A stretch of DNA of 64,000 bases from MFD04716-140 sp963703125 (GTDB lineage: Bacteria; Bacteroidota; Bacteroidia; Flavobacteriales; Flavobacteriaceae). The stretch is taken from positions 3,782,001-3,846,000 of the forward strand of contig OY969790.1 of the NCBI GenBank assembly GCA_963703125.1, written 5' to 3'. Under the pieces are notes generated by a model. That model worked only from the letters and a program-made list of their open reading frames with translations. It was not told the origin of the DNA and ran no database searches. Positions 28,932 through 38,108 of the stretch are shown here, one piece after another. The position numbers were made by a program, and so were the translations under genes. The number at the start of each line of letters is the position of its first letter. The stretch's first letter is position 1.

Positions 28932-30245
28932 TTAAATGAGTTTAGTTTTTCCAGGAATGGCTATAGGCGGAGTCTTCCACACAAAGTCCCATGAATACTC
29001 GTCTATTTTTGGTCCAATAGATTCGTTTGAATTAAAAGCTTCCTCCCAACTTATTGTCTGCCCCGTGTATCCGACCATTCGGCCCATAACGGCCAGCATA
29101 GTACTGTTCGCCATTTTTTCACCATCATTAATAGGATTTCCATTTCTAATGGATTTAAAGAGTTCATCATGTTCCGTTTGAAACATATCATTGTTTTCAC
29201 CCATATACTTCCAACTATTTTTGCCGTTTATAATATGTTGTCTATACATATCTGCCATGGCGGTACCATCGCTTCCGAATACCTCTACAGTATTTTGACT
29301 CGAGGTATCCGCTTGCTGTCGCGTAAAATGATAGCCTTTAGCACCATCCGCATATTCATACTCGATAGAAAAATGGTCATAAATATTTCCGTATTTAGGG
29401 TCAACACGTACCTGCCTACCGCCATGACCTGTTGCTTTTACCGGTAATTCGTCATTCATTGCCCATGACATCATATCTATACTATGAACGGCTTGTTCTA
29501 CAATAAAATCGCCTGAAAGCCAATGGTAGTAGTACCAATTCCTCATTTCGTAAGTCATTTGTGTCCAATCCGGTTGGGGATCCATATACCATGCTTCCCC
29601 ACCATGCCGAAAAGTGGTAACGGCCCTTATATCACCTACTGCGCCTTTTAAAATTCTACCGAAGAATTCTTGATTAGGATAATTGTGCCTAAAACAAAAA
29701 CCGGAAACTAAGGTCAATTTTTTTTGTTTGGCAATTTTGGCGGATTCCAACACCTTTCTAACACCGGGAGCATCAACAGCCACTGGTTTCTCACAGAACA
29801 CATGCTTGCCGGCTTTCACTGCTTCGGCCAAGTGGTCAGGTCTAAATGCCGGCGGTGTCGTCAATAGTACAACATCAACATCGGAAGCGATAACCTTCAG
29901 GTATGCATCAAAACCAACAAATTTCTGTTCTTTCGAAACCTTGATCCGCTCTGGGTGAATTTTAAGAAGTTCTGTATGTGCGCTTTCCAATCGATCCTCA
30001 AAAACATCCCCCATGGCCCAAAGAATAACATTGGGGTCCGCTTGGAGAGCTTGTGCCGCAGCCCCAGTGCCCCGACCTCCACAACCAATCAGTCCTACCT
30101 TTAAAATTTGATCTTTGACTTTAGCGGATTCCCCAAAAGCACTCAAGGGGTTTACCAGTGAAGTTCCAACTAAGGCTATCCCTGATTTCTTTAAAAAAGA
30201 CCTTCTTCCAGAGGTATCTATATTCGATTCGTTTTTATTCTCCAT
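28932..30245 (-). CDS. Tat-exported Gfo/Idh/MocA family oxidoreductase
   Basis: 437 residues. A twin-arginine signal is plain (GRRSFLKKSGIALVGTSLV), so the protein is folded with its NAD(P) before export. The Rossmann motif is VGLIGCGGRGTGAA and the sugar-dehydrogenase motif GKHVFCEKPVAVDAPGVR contains the conserved Lys-Pro. The middle part (YYYHWLSGDFIVEQAVHSID) has the His expected near the active site. It probably oxidises or reduces a sugar. Its closest partner is the DUF1080 gene downstream. Confidence 0.88.
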   Translation of the reverse strand: MENKNESNIDTSGRRSFLKKSGIALVGTSLVNPLSAFGESAKVKDQILKVGLIGCGGRGTGAAAQALQADPNVILWAMGDVFEDRLESAHTELLKIHPERIKVSKEQKFVGFDAYLKVIASDVDVVLLTTPPAFRPDHLAEAVKAGKHVFCEKPVAVDAPGVRKVLESAKIAKQKKLTLVSGFCFRHNYPNQEFFGRILKGAVGDIRAVTTFRHGGEAWYMDPQPDWTQMTYEMRNWYYYHWLSGDFIVEQAVHSIDMMSWAMNDELPVKATGHGGRQVRVDPKYGNIYDHFSIEYEYADGAKGYHFTRQQADTSSQNTVEVFGSDGTAMADMYRQHIINGKNSWKYMGENNDMFQTEHDELFKSIRNGNPINDGEKMANSTMLAVMGRMVGYTGQTISWEEAFNSNESIGPKIDEYSWDFVWKTPPIAIPGKTKLI

Positions 30246-30461
30246 GGTGCGTTTGCATGAACCTTTTTTAAATTCAAGCTCCTCTAAAGTATATGTTTTG
30301 GACCTAAAATCAAAACCTAACTATGAAATCTATGAGGAATAACTTTTATTAATTAGTTCATACTGATTTGTGAGAATACATAATAAATATATGAAAGAAA
30401 AAAACAATAATTTAAGTTGAATATTTTAGTTTTAAACCAACGTGTAAACGGAAGGTAAGCA

Positions 30462-32972
30462 CTACAGGTAAACTCGAAGTACTGCATTGGGAGTAATACC
30501 CAATGAGTTTTGCTTTACTTCTTCCACCGTTCTAAGTGCATTTATCCTATAGAAATTATTGATGGTGTTTTCCTTGTCTAATAGATTCCAAACGGACACG
30601 CCTATATTTACCTTACTAGTTCCTTTCATCTTAAACTGATAGATGGCGGACATGTCTACTCGCATATAATCATCAAGTCTGTCGTTGTTAACAGTACCAT
30701 AATTAATGATATTGTTTATGACTTCATTGCCCTCCATGGGTCTAGTAATAGGTTTGCCCGAATGCCAGTTCAAACCGGCGGAGAACAAAATACGAGGCGT
30801 TATGTAAGTGGCCCCAAACGTGGCGCTACTCACAACTTCCAAATTATTTGGAAAGCTGGCTTCTGGTAGCGACTCAAACGTATAATCGCTTGAAAGATAA
30901 GAGTAGCTCAACCAAGTGTTCAGGTTCTTGAATTGCTTTCTAATCAATAGATCTACCCCCATGGCATCAAAACTTCCGCTGGCCGCAACAAACTGGTATT
31001 GGTTCTGAAAACCTTGGCTTGATGTAGTTATTCCTTTAACGTCTTTATAATATCCGACCAGATTTATGAGCCATCCCTTGTTGCTGAAACTCAGCCCAGT
31101 AGACACCTGTTTGCCAATTATAACGGGTATATCGGCATCGTTCGATAACCGCCATCTACGCTTTTCAATTCCCAAAAAGTCGTTTTGAAAATTGATGATC
31201 TGTGAAGTGTTCTGATGTTTGAACTCCCCAAGTATTTCCAGATTGAAAGAATTTAAAAAGCGTTGATTAAAACTAAATCGCGGCTCTAACAAATGTTTTT
31301 TGAACTTGTCGAGATAGTTGTACCGGAATCCGGCATTGATGGTTGTTTGCCTGTCTTCCGAAACATAGCCCAATTGAGTAAACCCGGCATGTGTTCTAAG
31401 TACTTCTCCCTCCAAGCTCACAAAACGGGGATTGTCAATATCGTCCAAGTTGGTCACTTTAGTTTCTACAAATTGGTAGCCTCCCTGAATTCGCCATCTA
31501 TTTGTTAGTTGGTATTCGGCCTCTAACTTGACACCTGTTTCTGAAACAGAATTTTTTTGCGTAAACCTCTGGTTTTCCAGAATATTGGCATTGGTCGCTT
31601 TTAGGGCATAATCCGTTTCATAGATATGTAAAGATGTTTTAAGATGGTCGGTTCAAGTGCGATGGTATTGCAATCCGCCTGCTATACTGTTTTGAGCAAC
31701 GCTGCTCCGTCTCGATTCCTCAGCACCATTTAGGGTCGCATTTTCATTGAACACCAATTCATTATTGGCATTTATGAAGTTCAATTGAATATCGTCCTTT
31801 TCGGAAAGCTTGTACAACCAACGTAGCGAATGGTCGTAAAAATCAGATTCAAAATCAGAATTGATGACCTCGGCGGTGTTCGATTCAACTTCGGTGTCTT
31901 GTGCAATTCGATCAAAATAGGCCGTATAGGTAGGCGATTCCACAAAATTGCTAATGCCCTTTCTTGCAGCGACCTGTACGGAAGACTTATTCCCCAAAGG
32001 AACATCCGCAAAAGCATTGGCATCCAAAAAATTAAAGGCAACGTTGCCCTGAAAATTTGTAGTGACCTCCTTTTCGGTTTCCATGGCAATAGTACCCGAA
32101 ACTCCATCCGTATAAGAAACAGGTGTACCGTTTTTACGTAGACCGACCTTTTGTGTTATTTGGGGGTTGTACATCGAGATAAGCCCAAAAAAATGCCCGG
32201 ATTGATACATTTTTATCCCATCCCATAAGATAAGGTTCTGGTCGTTCGTACCACCTCTAATATTGATGTCGGATACCGTTTCGTTAATGCTTTGAATGCC
32301 CGGGAAGGCCTGAACGGATTGCAGCACATCAGTTTCTATCAACCCTGGCAAAATGCTGAACCTATCAAAATCTATCTTGAATGATCCGTCATTTAGCTTA
32401 TCAATTCCCCGTATCAAAAAATCCGATAGTACAATCTCGGCCAATTGCATTTCATCGGGCAATACGTAGATTGTGCCGCAAGTATATTCCTTGAAAAATT
32501 GATAGCTCCTGTCCAAGGTTTTATAGCCGATATGCCGAATGCTTATGAGGTCGTTTTTAGAATCCGGTTTCAACTCGAAATATCCGTTCTCATCCGTAAT
32601 TGTTGAACTTTTATTACCTTGAACCGTAGCGTTCACAATAGGTTCTTGCGTGTTCTTGTCCTTTAAGTATCCGCAGAGCTGCAATTCAGGTTTTTTAATA
32701 GAAACGATTTTATTGTCAAGAATAGCAAAAATCAGCTTGGTGCGTTCCTGAACGTAGCGAAGTGATTCGTCAATGGATAACTCCTTCGAGGGAGGAACCA
32801 CTTGAATACCATCCACGGTTTCGGAGGCATAATTGAACTGATATCCAAATTGGATGTGTAGCTCAGTCAATACCTCGATCAACGGTTTGGCCGATTGGGA
32901 ATCTTGTGCTGAAACCGAAACAAAATTACAGAGTAGAAAAAGAAGGATTATATATAATCGAATGCGGTTCAC
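30462..32972 (-). pseudogene. STN-type TonB-dependent receptor interrupted by one in-frame TGA
   Basis: A single reading frame of 836 codons is broken only at 31653-31655 (TGA). Codons on both sides stay in the same frame: ...GGLQYHRT, stop, TDHLKTSLHIYETDYALK... Before the stop are a signal peptide, an STN domain (about 25-95), a carboxypeptidase-regulatory domain (about 98-175), the plug (INIRGGTNDQNLILWDGI) and early barrel strands. After it are the remaining strands up to a terminal aromatic-rich segment (NAVLRVYL). The start is GTG at 32970-32972. A one-base change from TGG (Trp) would explain it. It is the receptor of the sigma/FecR pair upstream. A sequencing error or stop read-through cannot be excluded. 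Confidence 0.85.
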
Positions 32973-33163
32973 TGACTTAGTGCCTGACTTGGCCCGATAC
33001 TTTAATGGTTTAACGTGTTTTGCTTTTTTCAGGTTAAGTTAAGCGTATTGTTTTCTTAGGACAAAAAAAAACAAGGCGAACAGTATAATAAGGGTTTTAA
33101 AAGGAAATTTCATCTTTGAACGGGAGGTCTTAAATCTTATTTAAAAGACCTAATGAGGCCACA

Positions 33164-34075
33164 TCAATTGTTTAAAGGGTATATGCTAACCGAATTCCCA
33201 TTTTCTATTCGATATCCCAAATCCAAAGGTTCGCTGATCGATTTCAACGCATTTTCCAAGCTATCGTGTACAAAGCCACCCGTGAAAAGACGGTCAGCCT
33301 CTACATTTTCCATTCGAACCTTTATATCGTATTGCCGTTCCAGTTCGGCAATGACTTCCGCTAAGGGAACCCGTTCGAAACTACTGACGTTCTTGGTCCA
33401 TTGCGGATTTTGATAGGTTGTTTTTCCAAGAGAGGCTTTTCCATTTGAAAATCGAAAGCGATTTCCTGCGGTAAGTTGTTCTGTGGCGTTCGGGGAAGTA
33501 ACTTTTACAACGCCCTGAAAACACTCGACCTCAAAATAGCTCCCTCGTTGTTTCACATTAAATTGCGTGCCTAAAACACTAACGATTCCTTCGGAAGTAA
33601 TCACATCGAATTTAGCACCTTTGGCAACCTTAAAATAGGCCTCGCCCGTTAAATGGACTTCCCGTTCATCGTTCCATTTTCTTTTGGAATAGCTTATTTC
33701 AGATTGTGCATTGACCACTACGGTAGAGGCATCCGGTAATTCTATGGTAGTTTTTTCACCAGCAAGGGTATTAATTTCTACATCCCTATTAAAAAGAAAG
33801 AAATAGGAAAGTGCTAGACCAATAACAAATACGCTTGCAATTTTTAGGAATGGTTTTACCCAATTCAATTTTCTCACGGGCACGGTATCCTTTTCAAGTC
33901 GTTTGCTAAAGGTTTCAAAATCATCCACAGTCGAAAACTCTGAGGCTTTGAAATACATGGCATTCTCAATGATAACCGTAAGTTCAGGGTAATCGTCAAG
34001 TTGTTCGAAGGCCTTCATTTCCTGCTCAGAAAGCTCATCTGTCAACCATTTTTGTATCAAGTATTCCTTATCCAT
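33164..34075 (-). CDS. FecR family anti-sigma/regulatory protein
   Basis: 303 residues. A cytoplasmic N-terminal region (about 1-85) is followed by one membrane helix (FLKIASVFVIGLALSYFFLF). A periplasmic FecR domain comes next (TLAGEKTTIELPDASTVVVNAQSEISY, HLTGEAYFKVAKG, VLGTQFNV), then the C-terminal DUF4974 module (FERVPLAEVIAELERQYDIKV). The protein passes the ligand signal from the TonB receptor's STN domain to the sigma factor. It lies 47 nt after the sigma gene. Confidence 0.93.
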   Translation of the reverse strand: MDKEYLIQKWLTDELSEQEMKAFEQLDDYPELTVIIENAMYFKASEFSTVDDFETFSKRLEKDTVPVRKLNWVKPFLKIASVFVIGLALSYFFLFNRDVEINTLAGEKTTIELPDASTVVVNAQSEISYSKRKWNDEREVHLTGEAYFKVAKGAKFDVITSEGIVSVLGTQFNVKQRGSYFEVECFQGVVKVTSPNATEQLTAGNRFRFSNGKASLGKTTYQNPQWTKNVSSFERVPLAEVIAELERQYDIKVRMENVEADRLFTGGFVHDSLENALKSISEPLDLGYRIENGNSVSIYPLNN

Positions 34076-34122
34076 TGATTTGGCTTCTGATTATATAACA
34101 ACCAAGGTTGCTTTTTTCCTGA

Positions 34123-34647
34123 TTATTTTAATTTAAAATTTTCCAATTCTTTTTTTAGGATGCCAAAAGCAGTATAAATACGGTACTCGACCACCTTACA
34201 GGTAACCCCTAACATTTCTGCAATTTCCTCATGTTTCTTGCCTTCTGCTTTATTCAGCATGAAGGCCACCCGTTGCTCCTCTGAAAGTTTTTCGAGGGCC
34301 TTTTGGTATTTTTGAAAGTACTCCTCCTTTTCCATAAGAAACTCGGGGGTCTCGTTACTATGTTCTTGTGGTTTTAACTTTTGATACCGTAGAACCACTT
34401 TTTGGTGCTTGACCTCGTTCAACATCATGTTATTGGCCACCTTATATAAATAGGACTTTGCCTTACCTAGAGTAACCTCTTTACAATGTTCCCAAAGTTT
34501 GATGAAGGCTTCTTGGGCCTTATCGTTCGGATTTAGGCGTTCGCCGTACTTATAATAAAGGTAGTCGTGCAGGTTTTTTGAGTATTTGTTATAAATACCC
34601 GCGAAGACCTGTTGTTGACAAATATCTTCATGTAGTTCTTTTGACAA
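34123..34647 (-). CDS. ECF RNA polymerase sigma factor, FecI-like
   Basis: 174 residues. Sigma region 2 is seen in NPNDKAQEAFIKLWEHCKEV and AKSYLYKVANNMMLNEVKHQK. Region 4 is LSEEQRVAFMLNKAEGKKHEEIAEMLGVTCKVVEYRIYTAF. It is the first gene of the sigma-FecR-receptor operon. The 112-nt gap to the divergent lipoprotein gene probably holds both promoters, including a near-match TACATTTA on the minus strand. Confidence 0.92.
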   Translation of the reverse strand: MSKELHEDICQQQVFAGIYNKYSKNLHDYLYYKYGERLNPNDKAQEAFIKLWEHCKEVTLGKAKSYLYKVANNMMLNEVKHQKVVLRYQKLKPQEHSNETPEFLMEKEEYFQKYQKALEKLSEEQRVAFMLNKAEGKKHEEIAEMLGVTCKVVEYRIYTAFGILKKELENFKLK

Positions 34648-34759
34648 GGCTTTGAATTTTATGCTGTTAAATGTAGAAATAAATTTTTTTGAATTTTTCA
34701 GGAGTTTTTAGGAGTTGGTTGTTTTAGTAGCAAAGCCCATTAATCGAAATTTTTTTATC

Positions 34760-36184
34760 ATGCAGAAGTCCCTTAAAATAGTAACCATAATCCTATCTCT
34801 TGTTTTACTCAACTTTAGCTGCAGACAAGAGGAATTTGAATATTTTCCACCAGAGGAGCAACAAACCTTGGCCAATACAATGGTAGCGGAGCTGCTTGAA
34901 AGGACGGCCTTGAACGACGGCTCTATAGATAACATTATTGACCAATCGAATTGTTTTACGGTTCAATTGCCGGTCGCTGTAAATGTCAACGGAACAGATG
35001 TCTTAGTGGATGCTATAGAAGATTATGCAAACGTAGAGGCGATTTTTGATGCTTATGATGATGATGTCGATGTTCTGGAAATCCTATTTCCCATTACAAT
35101 TATCTTGAGTGACTTTACGGAAGTGGCCATCGCGGACCAAACGGAATTCGACACTTTTTCTGCCAGTTGTAACGGCGAGAATGTGGCGGATGACGATATT
35201 GAATGTTTGGATATTCAATACCCTATAACTGCATCTATTTTCAACCAAACGACGGAGGTTTTTGATAATCTATCGATTACAAGCGATTCTCAGCTCTATA
35301 ACTTTATCGATGATTTAGAGAGTGATGACATCGTTGATATCAGCTTTCCTATAGATGTTGTCTTGGCGGATGGAACCGGAATAAGTATTGGTAGTTTAAA
35401 CCAATTAGAAGAAGTCATCGATAATGCCAAGGATAGTTGTGATGAAGATGATGATTACGACTATAACGATGACGACTGCGACAACTGTACCACGAACCAA
35501 CTTGCCGATTTACTGACAAGCTGTACGAATTGGACGGTTGATAAACTAGAACGTAACGACCAAGACCTTGAAGACAACTATGTAGGCTATCAATTCAATT
35601 TCGCCGCCGATGGAACTTTGACCGCGGCAACCAACAGCAATTCCTTTTTGGGGACATGGGAAATCAACGGTTCCGGAAACAGCATTTCCTTTGCCTTGAA
35701 TATTCCAAATTTAAGTGACTTCAACACCAATTGGAACCTCCATGAAATAGAACAAGGCGGTAGAGAGAACAAATTTGACCTTAGATTGGGCGACGACCGA
35801 CTGCGGTTCGAAAGCAATTGCTCAGATAATGGGGGTAATAACAATGGAAATACAGGAGCGCTTGCTACTATTTTGACCGATGGCGTTTGGGTAGTAGGCT
35901 CTTATACCGAAGACTCCGACGACCAAACAAGTAATTATAGCGGCTATACCATAAACTTTAACAGTGATGGCACCGTGATCGCTAGCAACGGTACCCCCAT
36001 CAATGGCACATGGGCAACACAAGATTCAGATAGTGAACTCATTATGGATTTTGGAAGCACATCACCATGGGATGAATTCAACGACACTTGGGACGTTATT
36101 TCCGTTACCAATACCCAGGTAGAAGTACGTGATGTCAGCGGCGGAAATGGGGGAACGGATACATTAATTCTGAATAAACAATAA
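34760..36184 (+). CDS. Modular acidic lipoprotein divergent from the sigma/FecR/receptor operon
   Basis: 474 residues from ATG 34760; a GTG-less 15-codon upstream extension is rejected because this start exposes the signal LSLVLLNFSC with lipidated Cys21. Two ~75-residue repeats, each bracketed by Cys (65-137 and 149-227), contain four copies of a strand pattern like ILFPITIIL or ISFPIDVVL. An Asp-rich linker (about 228-243) leads to module A (244-354) and module B (376-474). Both are lipocalin-like (WxV...GY.FNF..DGT...GTW). The function is unknown. The position suggests a surface partner or target of the TonB system. Confidence 0.75.
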   Translation: MQKSLKIVTIILSLVLLNFSCRQEEFEYFPPEEQQTLANTMVAELLERTALNDGSIDNIIDQSNCFTVQLPVAVNVNGTDVLVDAIEDYANVEAIFDAYDDDVDVLEILFPITIILSDFTEVAIADQTEFDTFSASCNGENVADDDIECLDIQYPITASIFNQTTEVFDNLSITSDSQLYNFIDDLESDDIVDISFPIDVVLADGTGISIGSLNQLEEVIDNAKDSCDEDDDYDYNDDDCDNCTTNQLADLLTSCTNWTVDKLERNDQDLEDNYVGYQFNFAADGTLTAATNSNSFLGTWEINGSGNSISFALNIPNLSDFNTNWNLHEIEQGGRENKFDLRLGDDRLRFESNCSDNGGNNNGNTGALATILTDGVWVVGSYTEDSDDQTSNYSGYTINFNSDGTVIASNGTPINGTWATQDSDSELIMDFGSTSPWDEFNDTWDVISVTNTQVEVRDVSGGNGGTDTLILNKQ

Positions 36185-36211
36185 TACAGTAACCTTTAAA
36201 AATCAATTGCT

Positions 36212-37138
36212 ATGAAAAAGAATATTTTAAATTACGGATTAGTTTTGGTAGCGGTACTCTTTACCGCATGTACCAAAGATGCTGATGACAGCAACAATTT
36301 TGCGAACCTTCAGGCAGATGTGGAAACGATTACCAACAATGTTACCTCAGGTTCATGGGTCATCACTAATTTTATCGATTCCGGTAAAAATGAGACCGGC
36401 GATTTCACGGGCTACGGATTCTCATTCAATTCGGATGGAAGTCTGGTGGCGGATAATGGCAGCAATACAAAAACTGGCACATGGTCGATTACGATTGACA
36501 GCAACTCCAACGACGATTCAAGTAGCAGTGGCGCAAACGATGATAGCTCCAGCAGTAGTTCAAACGACGATAACTCCAATGACGATTGCAACAATTGCAG
36601 TGTTTCCCAATTGACCGATGTATTGACGGCATGTTCGGGCTGGTATGTTGACAAGCTTGAAGTAGATGACAATGACCTGGAAGATAATTTGAACGGGTAC
36701 AATTTTGACTTTTCGTCAGATGGCACCATAAACATAACATCGAATGGTAATACATACAGTGGTACATGGACCGCTTCCGGGAGCGGCAATAACGTTCAAG
36801 TTGTGCTCACTATTTCAGATTTGAGTGATTTAGAGGCCACATGGACCCTTCATGAAATCGAATTGGAAAATGGTGAATCAAAAGTCGATATGCGCATCGG
36901 TGGCAATGATCGCTTACGATTTAAGAACAATTGCACTATAGGTAATTTCTCAGGCAGTTCTTCATCTGGGAATACTTCAGGCGATATCGATTTTAATATT
37001 TTCTTCGCTTCTCCTGCAGACTTTGCGGAACTTTCTGAAGATTGGGATATCATTTCGCATACGGCATCCAAAATCGAACTCAAACATGTTAGTGGAGGGA
37101 ATGGGGGAACCGATCTGTTGACCTTTGAAAAGAATTAG
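36212..37138 (+). CDS. Lipoprotein with one lipocalin-like module nested inside another
   Basis: 308 residues. The lipobox is VLFTAC with Cys20. Residues 47-93 match the first half of module B of the preceding gene and residues 258-308 match its second half, ending in the shared VSGGNGGTD. Between them lie a Ser/Asn/Asp-rich linker (94-128), a full module A (129-241, with NCSVSQLTDVLTACSGWYVD) and a Ser/Gly linker. It follows the first lipoprotein by 27 nt and is probably co-transcribed with it. The function is unknown. Confidence 0.75.
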   Translation: MKKNILNYGLVLVAVLFTACTKDADDSNNFANLQADVETITNNVTSGSWVITNFIDSGKNETGDFTGYGFSFNSDGSLVADNGSNTKTGTWSITIDSNSNDDSSSSGANDDSSSSSSNDDNSNDDCNNCSVSQLTDVLTACSGWYVDKLEVDDNDLEDNLNGYNFDFSSDGTINITSNGNTYSGTWTASGSGNNVQVVLTISDLSDLEATWTLHEIELENGESKVDMRIGGNDRLRFKNNCTIGNFSGSSSSGNTSGDIDFNIFFASPADFAELSEDWDIISHTASKIELKHVSGGNGGTDLLTFEKN

Positions 37139-37253
37139 ACCTGCTAGATGGCCCAAGCCACTAGTGTTCCCCCTCAATTCTAGTGTTGGTGTCGAAAATC
37201 TTCCGGATTCTTTGATTAAAGTTTCCCGCTATGAAAAAGGAAGGTTTTTGATG

Positions 37254-37283
37254 AACTGCCCCAAGGCAAATTGGGGCAGTTTT
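37254..37283 (+). terminator. Strong intrinsic terminator of the lipoprotein pair
   Basis: CTGCCCCAA (37256-37264) pairs perfectly with TTGGGGCAG (37271-37279) across a 6-nt loop. Flanking AA/TT extend the stem to 11 bp, and a T-run follows. Confidence 0.85.
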
Positions 37284-37327
37284 AACTTTTATATTTATCG
37301 TGTCTTGCATAAAACCCTCATGTCATT

Positions 37328-37942
37328 ATGAATATTTCAAAATCGCTTTCCTATCTAAACCCAAAACTTGTTACTCGGATAGAGGAAGAATCGATCTTAA
37401 AGGAAATTCCAAAGAACACTCAAATTTTACGTGAAGGACAATTTATAAAGGTCATTCCCATTGTTTTAAAAGGCTTGATAAAAGTATATACCCGTTATGA
37501 TGATAGGGAACTTTTGTTATACTACATACGTCCCGATGAAAGTTGCATCATGTCATTTTCGGCCAGCATAAAAAATGAACCTAGCCAGGTTTTTGCCGAA
37601 ACCGAAGAAGACACCACGGCCTTATTATTACCGGTCGCTAAAGTTTCAACATGGATCGAACAATTTCCGGACATCAATACCCTTTTCTTTCAACAATACA
37701 AACAGCGCTACAGTGAACTTCTAGATACGATACACCACGTACTTTTCAATAAAATGGACGCAAGATTATACGACCATCTAAAGACCAAAATTTTCGTTAG
37801 AAATGAGAATCCGCTTAGGATATCACACCAGCAGCTGGCCAATGAATTGGGTACGGTAAGGGAAGTCATAAGCAGGGTAATGAAGAAACTGGAGATCGAG
37901 GGTTTGGTCAAACAGCATCACAACGGTATCGAAGTTTTGTAG
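37328..37942 (+). CDS. Crp/Fnr family transcriptional regulator
   Basis: 204 residues. An N-terminal cyclic-nucleotide-binding-like beta-roll (EIPKNTQILREGQFIKVIPIVLKGLIKVY) is joined by a dimer helix to a winged-helix domain (about 150-204). The recognition helix reads TVREVISRVMKKLE, giving the Arg-Glu-xxx-Arg spacing that in CRP contacts the GTGA half-site. A perfect TGTGA-N6-TCACA palindrome begins 2 nt after the stop codon. There is no Cys cluster for an Fe-S centre, so the effector is unknown. It is separated from the lipoproteins by a terminator. Confidence 0.92.
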   Translation: MNISKSLSYLNPKLVTRIEEESILKEIPKNTQILREGQFIKVIPIVLKGLIKVYTRYDDRELLLYYIRPDESCIMSFSASIKNEPSQVFAETEEDTTALLLPVAKVSTWIEQFPDINTLFFQQYKQRYSELLDTIHHVLFNKMDARLYDHLKTKIFVRNENPLRISHQQLANELGTVREVISRVMKKLEIEGLVKQHHNGIEVL

Positions 37943-37943
37943 T

Positions 37944-37959
37944 TGTGACTTCGGTCACA
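37944..37959. promoter_or_regulatory. Perfect CRP-type operator TGTGA-N6-TCACA
   Basis: TGTGACTTCGGTCACA is fully palindromic over its 6-nt arms and lies between the Crp/Fnr gene and the TACATTTG box of the following genes. Its centre is about 40 nt upstream of the start site predicted from that box, the geometry of a class II activator site. As RNA it could also form a UUCG-capped hairpin. Confidence 0.65.
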
Positions 37960-37980
37960 GCATAGCTAAAATTACCTAAG

Positions 37981-37988
37981 TACATTTG
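37981..37988 (+). promoter_or_regulatory. -7 box TACATTTG before the 31-residue peptide gene
   Basis: This is an exact TAnnTTTG match, 13 nt upstream of the ATG at 38002. No TTTG -33 element is well placed, which would suit an activator-dependent promoter. Confidence 0.5.
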
Positions 37989-38001
37989 ATAAAAAGAAAC
38001 A

Positions 38002-38097
38002 ATGAGCAAGAAAATATTCCAATTTTTATGGGTGTGCCTGATTTGCTTAGTAGCGGTCTCGGTTATTGTTCTGGCCTTTCAAAAATTGTCTAACTAA
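38002..38097 (+). CDS. 31-residue single-pass membrane peptide
   Basis: ATG AGC AAG AAA opens a 31-codon frame ending in TAA at 38095-38097. The peptide has a short basic N-terminus (MSKKIFQFLW) and one hydrophobic helix of about 20 residues (VCLICLVAVSVIVLAF), then QKLSN. It lies 11 nt before the DUF2892 gene and shares its promoter region. Translation is inferred from the promoter box, the clean amphipathic layout and the spacing. No homologue is recalled. Confidence 0.55.
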   Translation: MSKKIFQFLWVCLICLVAVSVIVLAFQKLSN

Positions 38098-38108
38098 AAT
38101 GTATTGAC

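Noticed and set aside
33126..33152. AGGTCTT/AAGACCT hairpin between FecR and the receptor gene
   Set aside because: The stem is only 7 bp and no T-run follows on the minus strand, so a terminator call is not supported.
36412..36789. Ser/Leu-rich antisense frames within the second lipoprotein gene
   Set aside because: They arise from the low-complexity Ser/Asn/Asp linker on the coding strand; no independent support.
37125..37331. 68-codon plus-strand frame between the lipoprotein and Crp/Fnr genes
   Set aside because: It contains the strong terminator at 37254-37283 and overlaps both neighbours in other frames.
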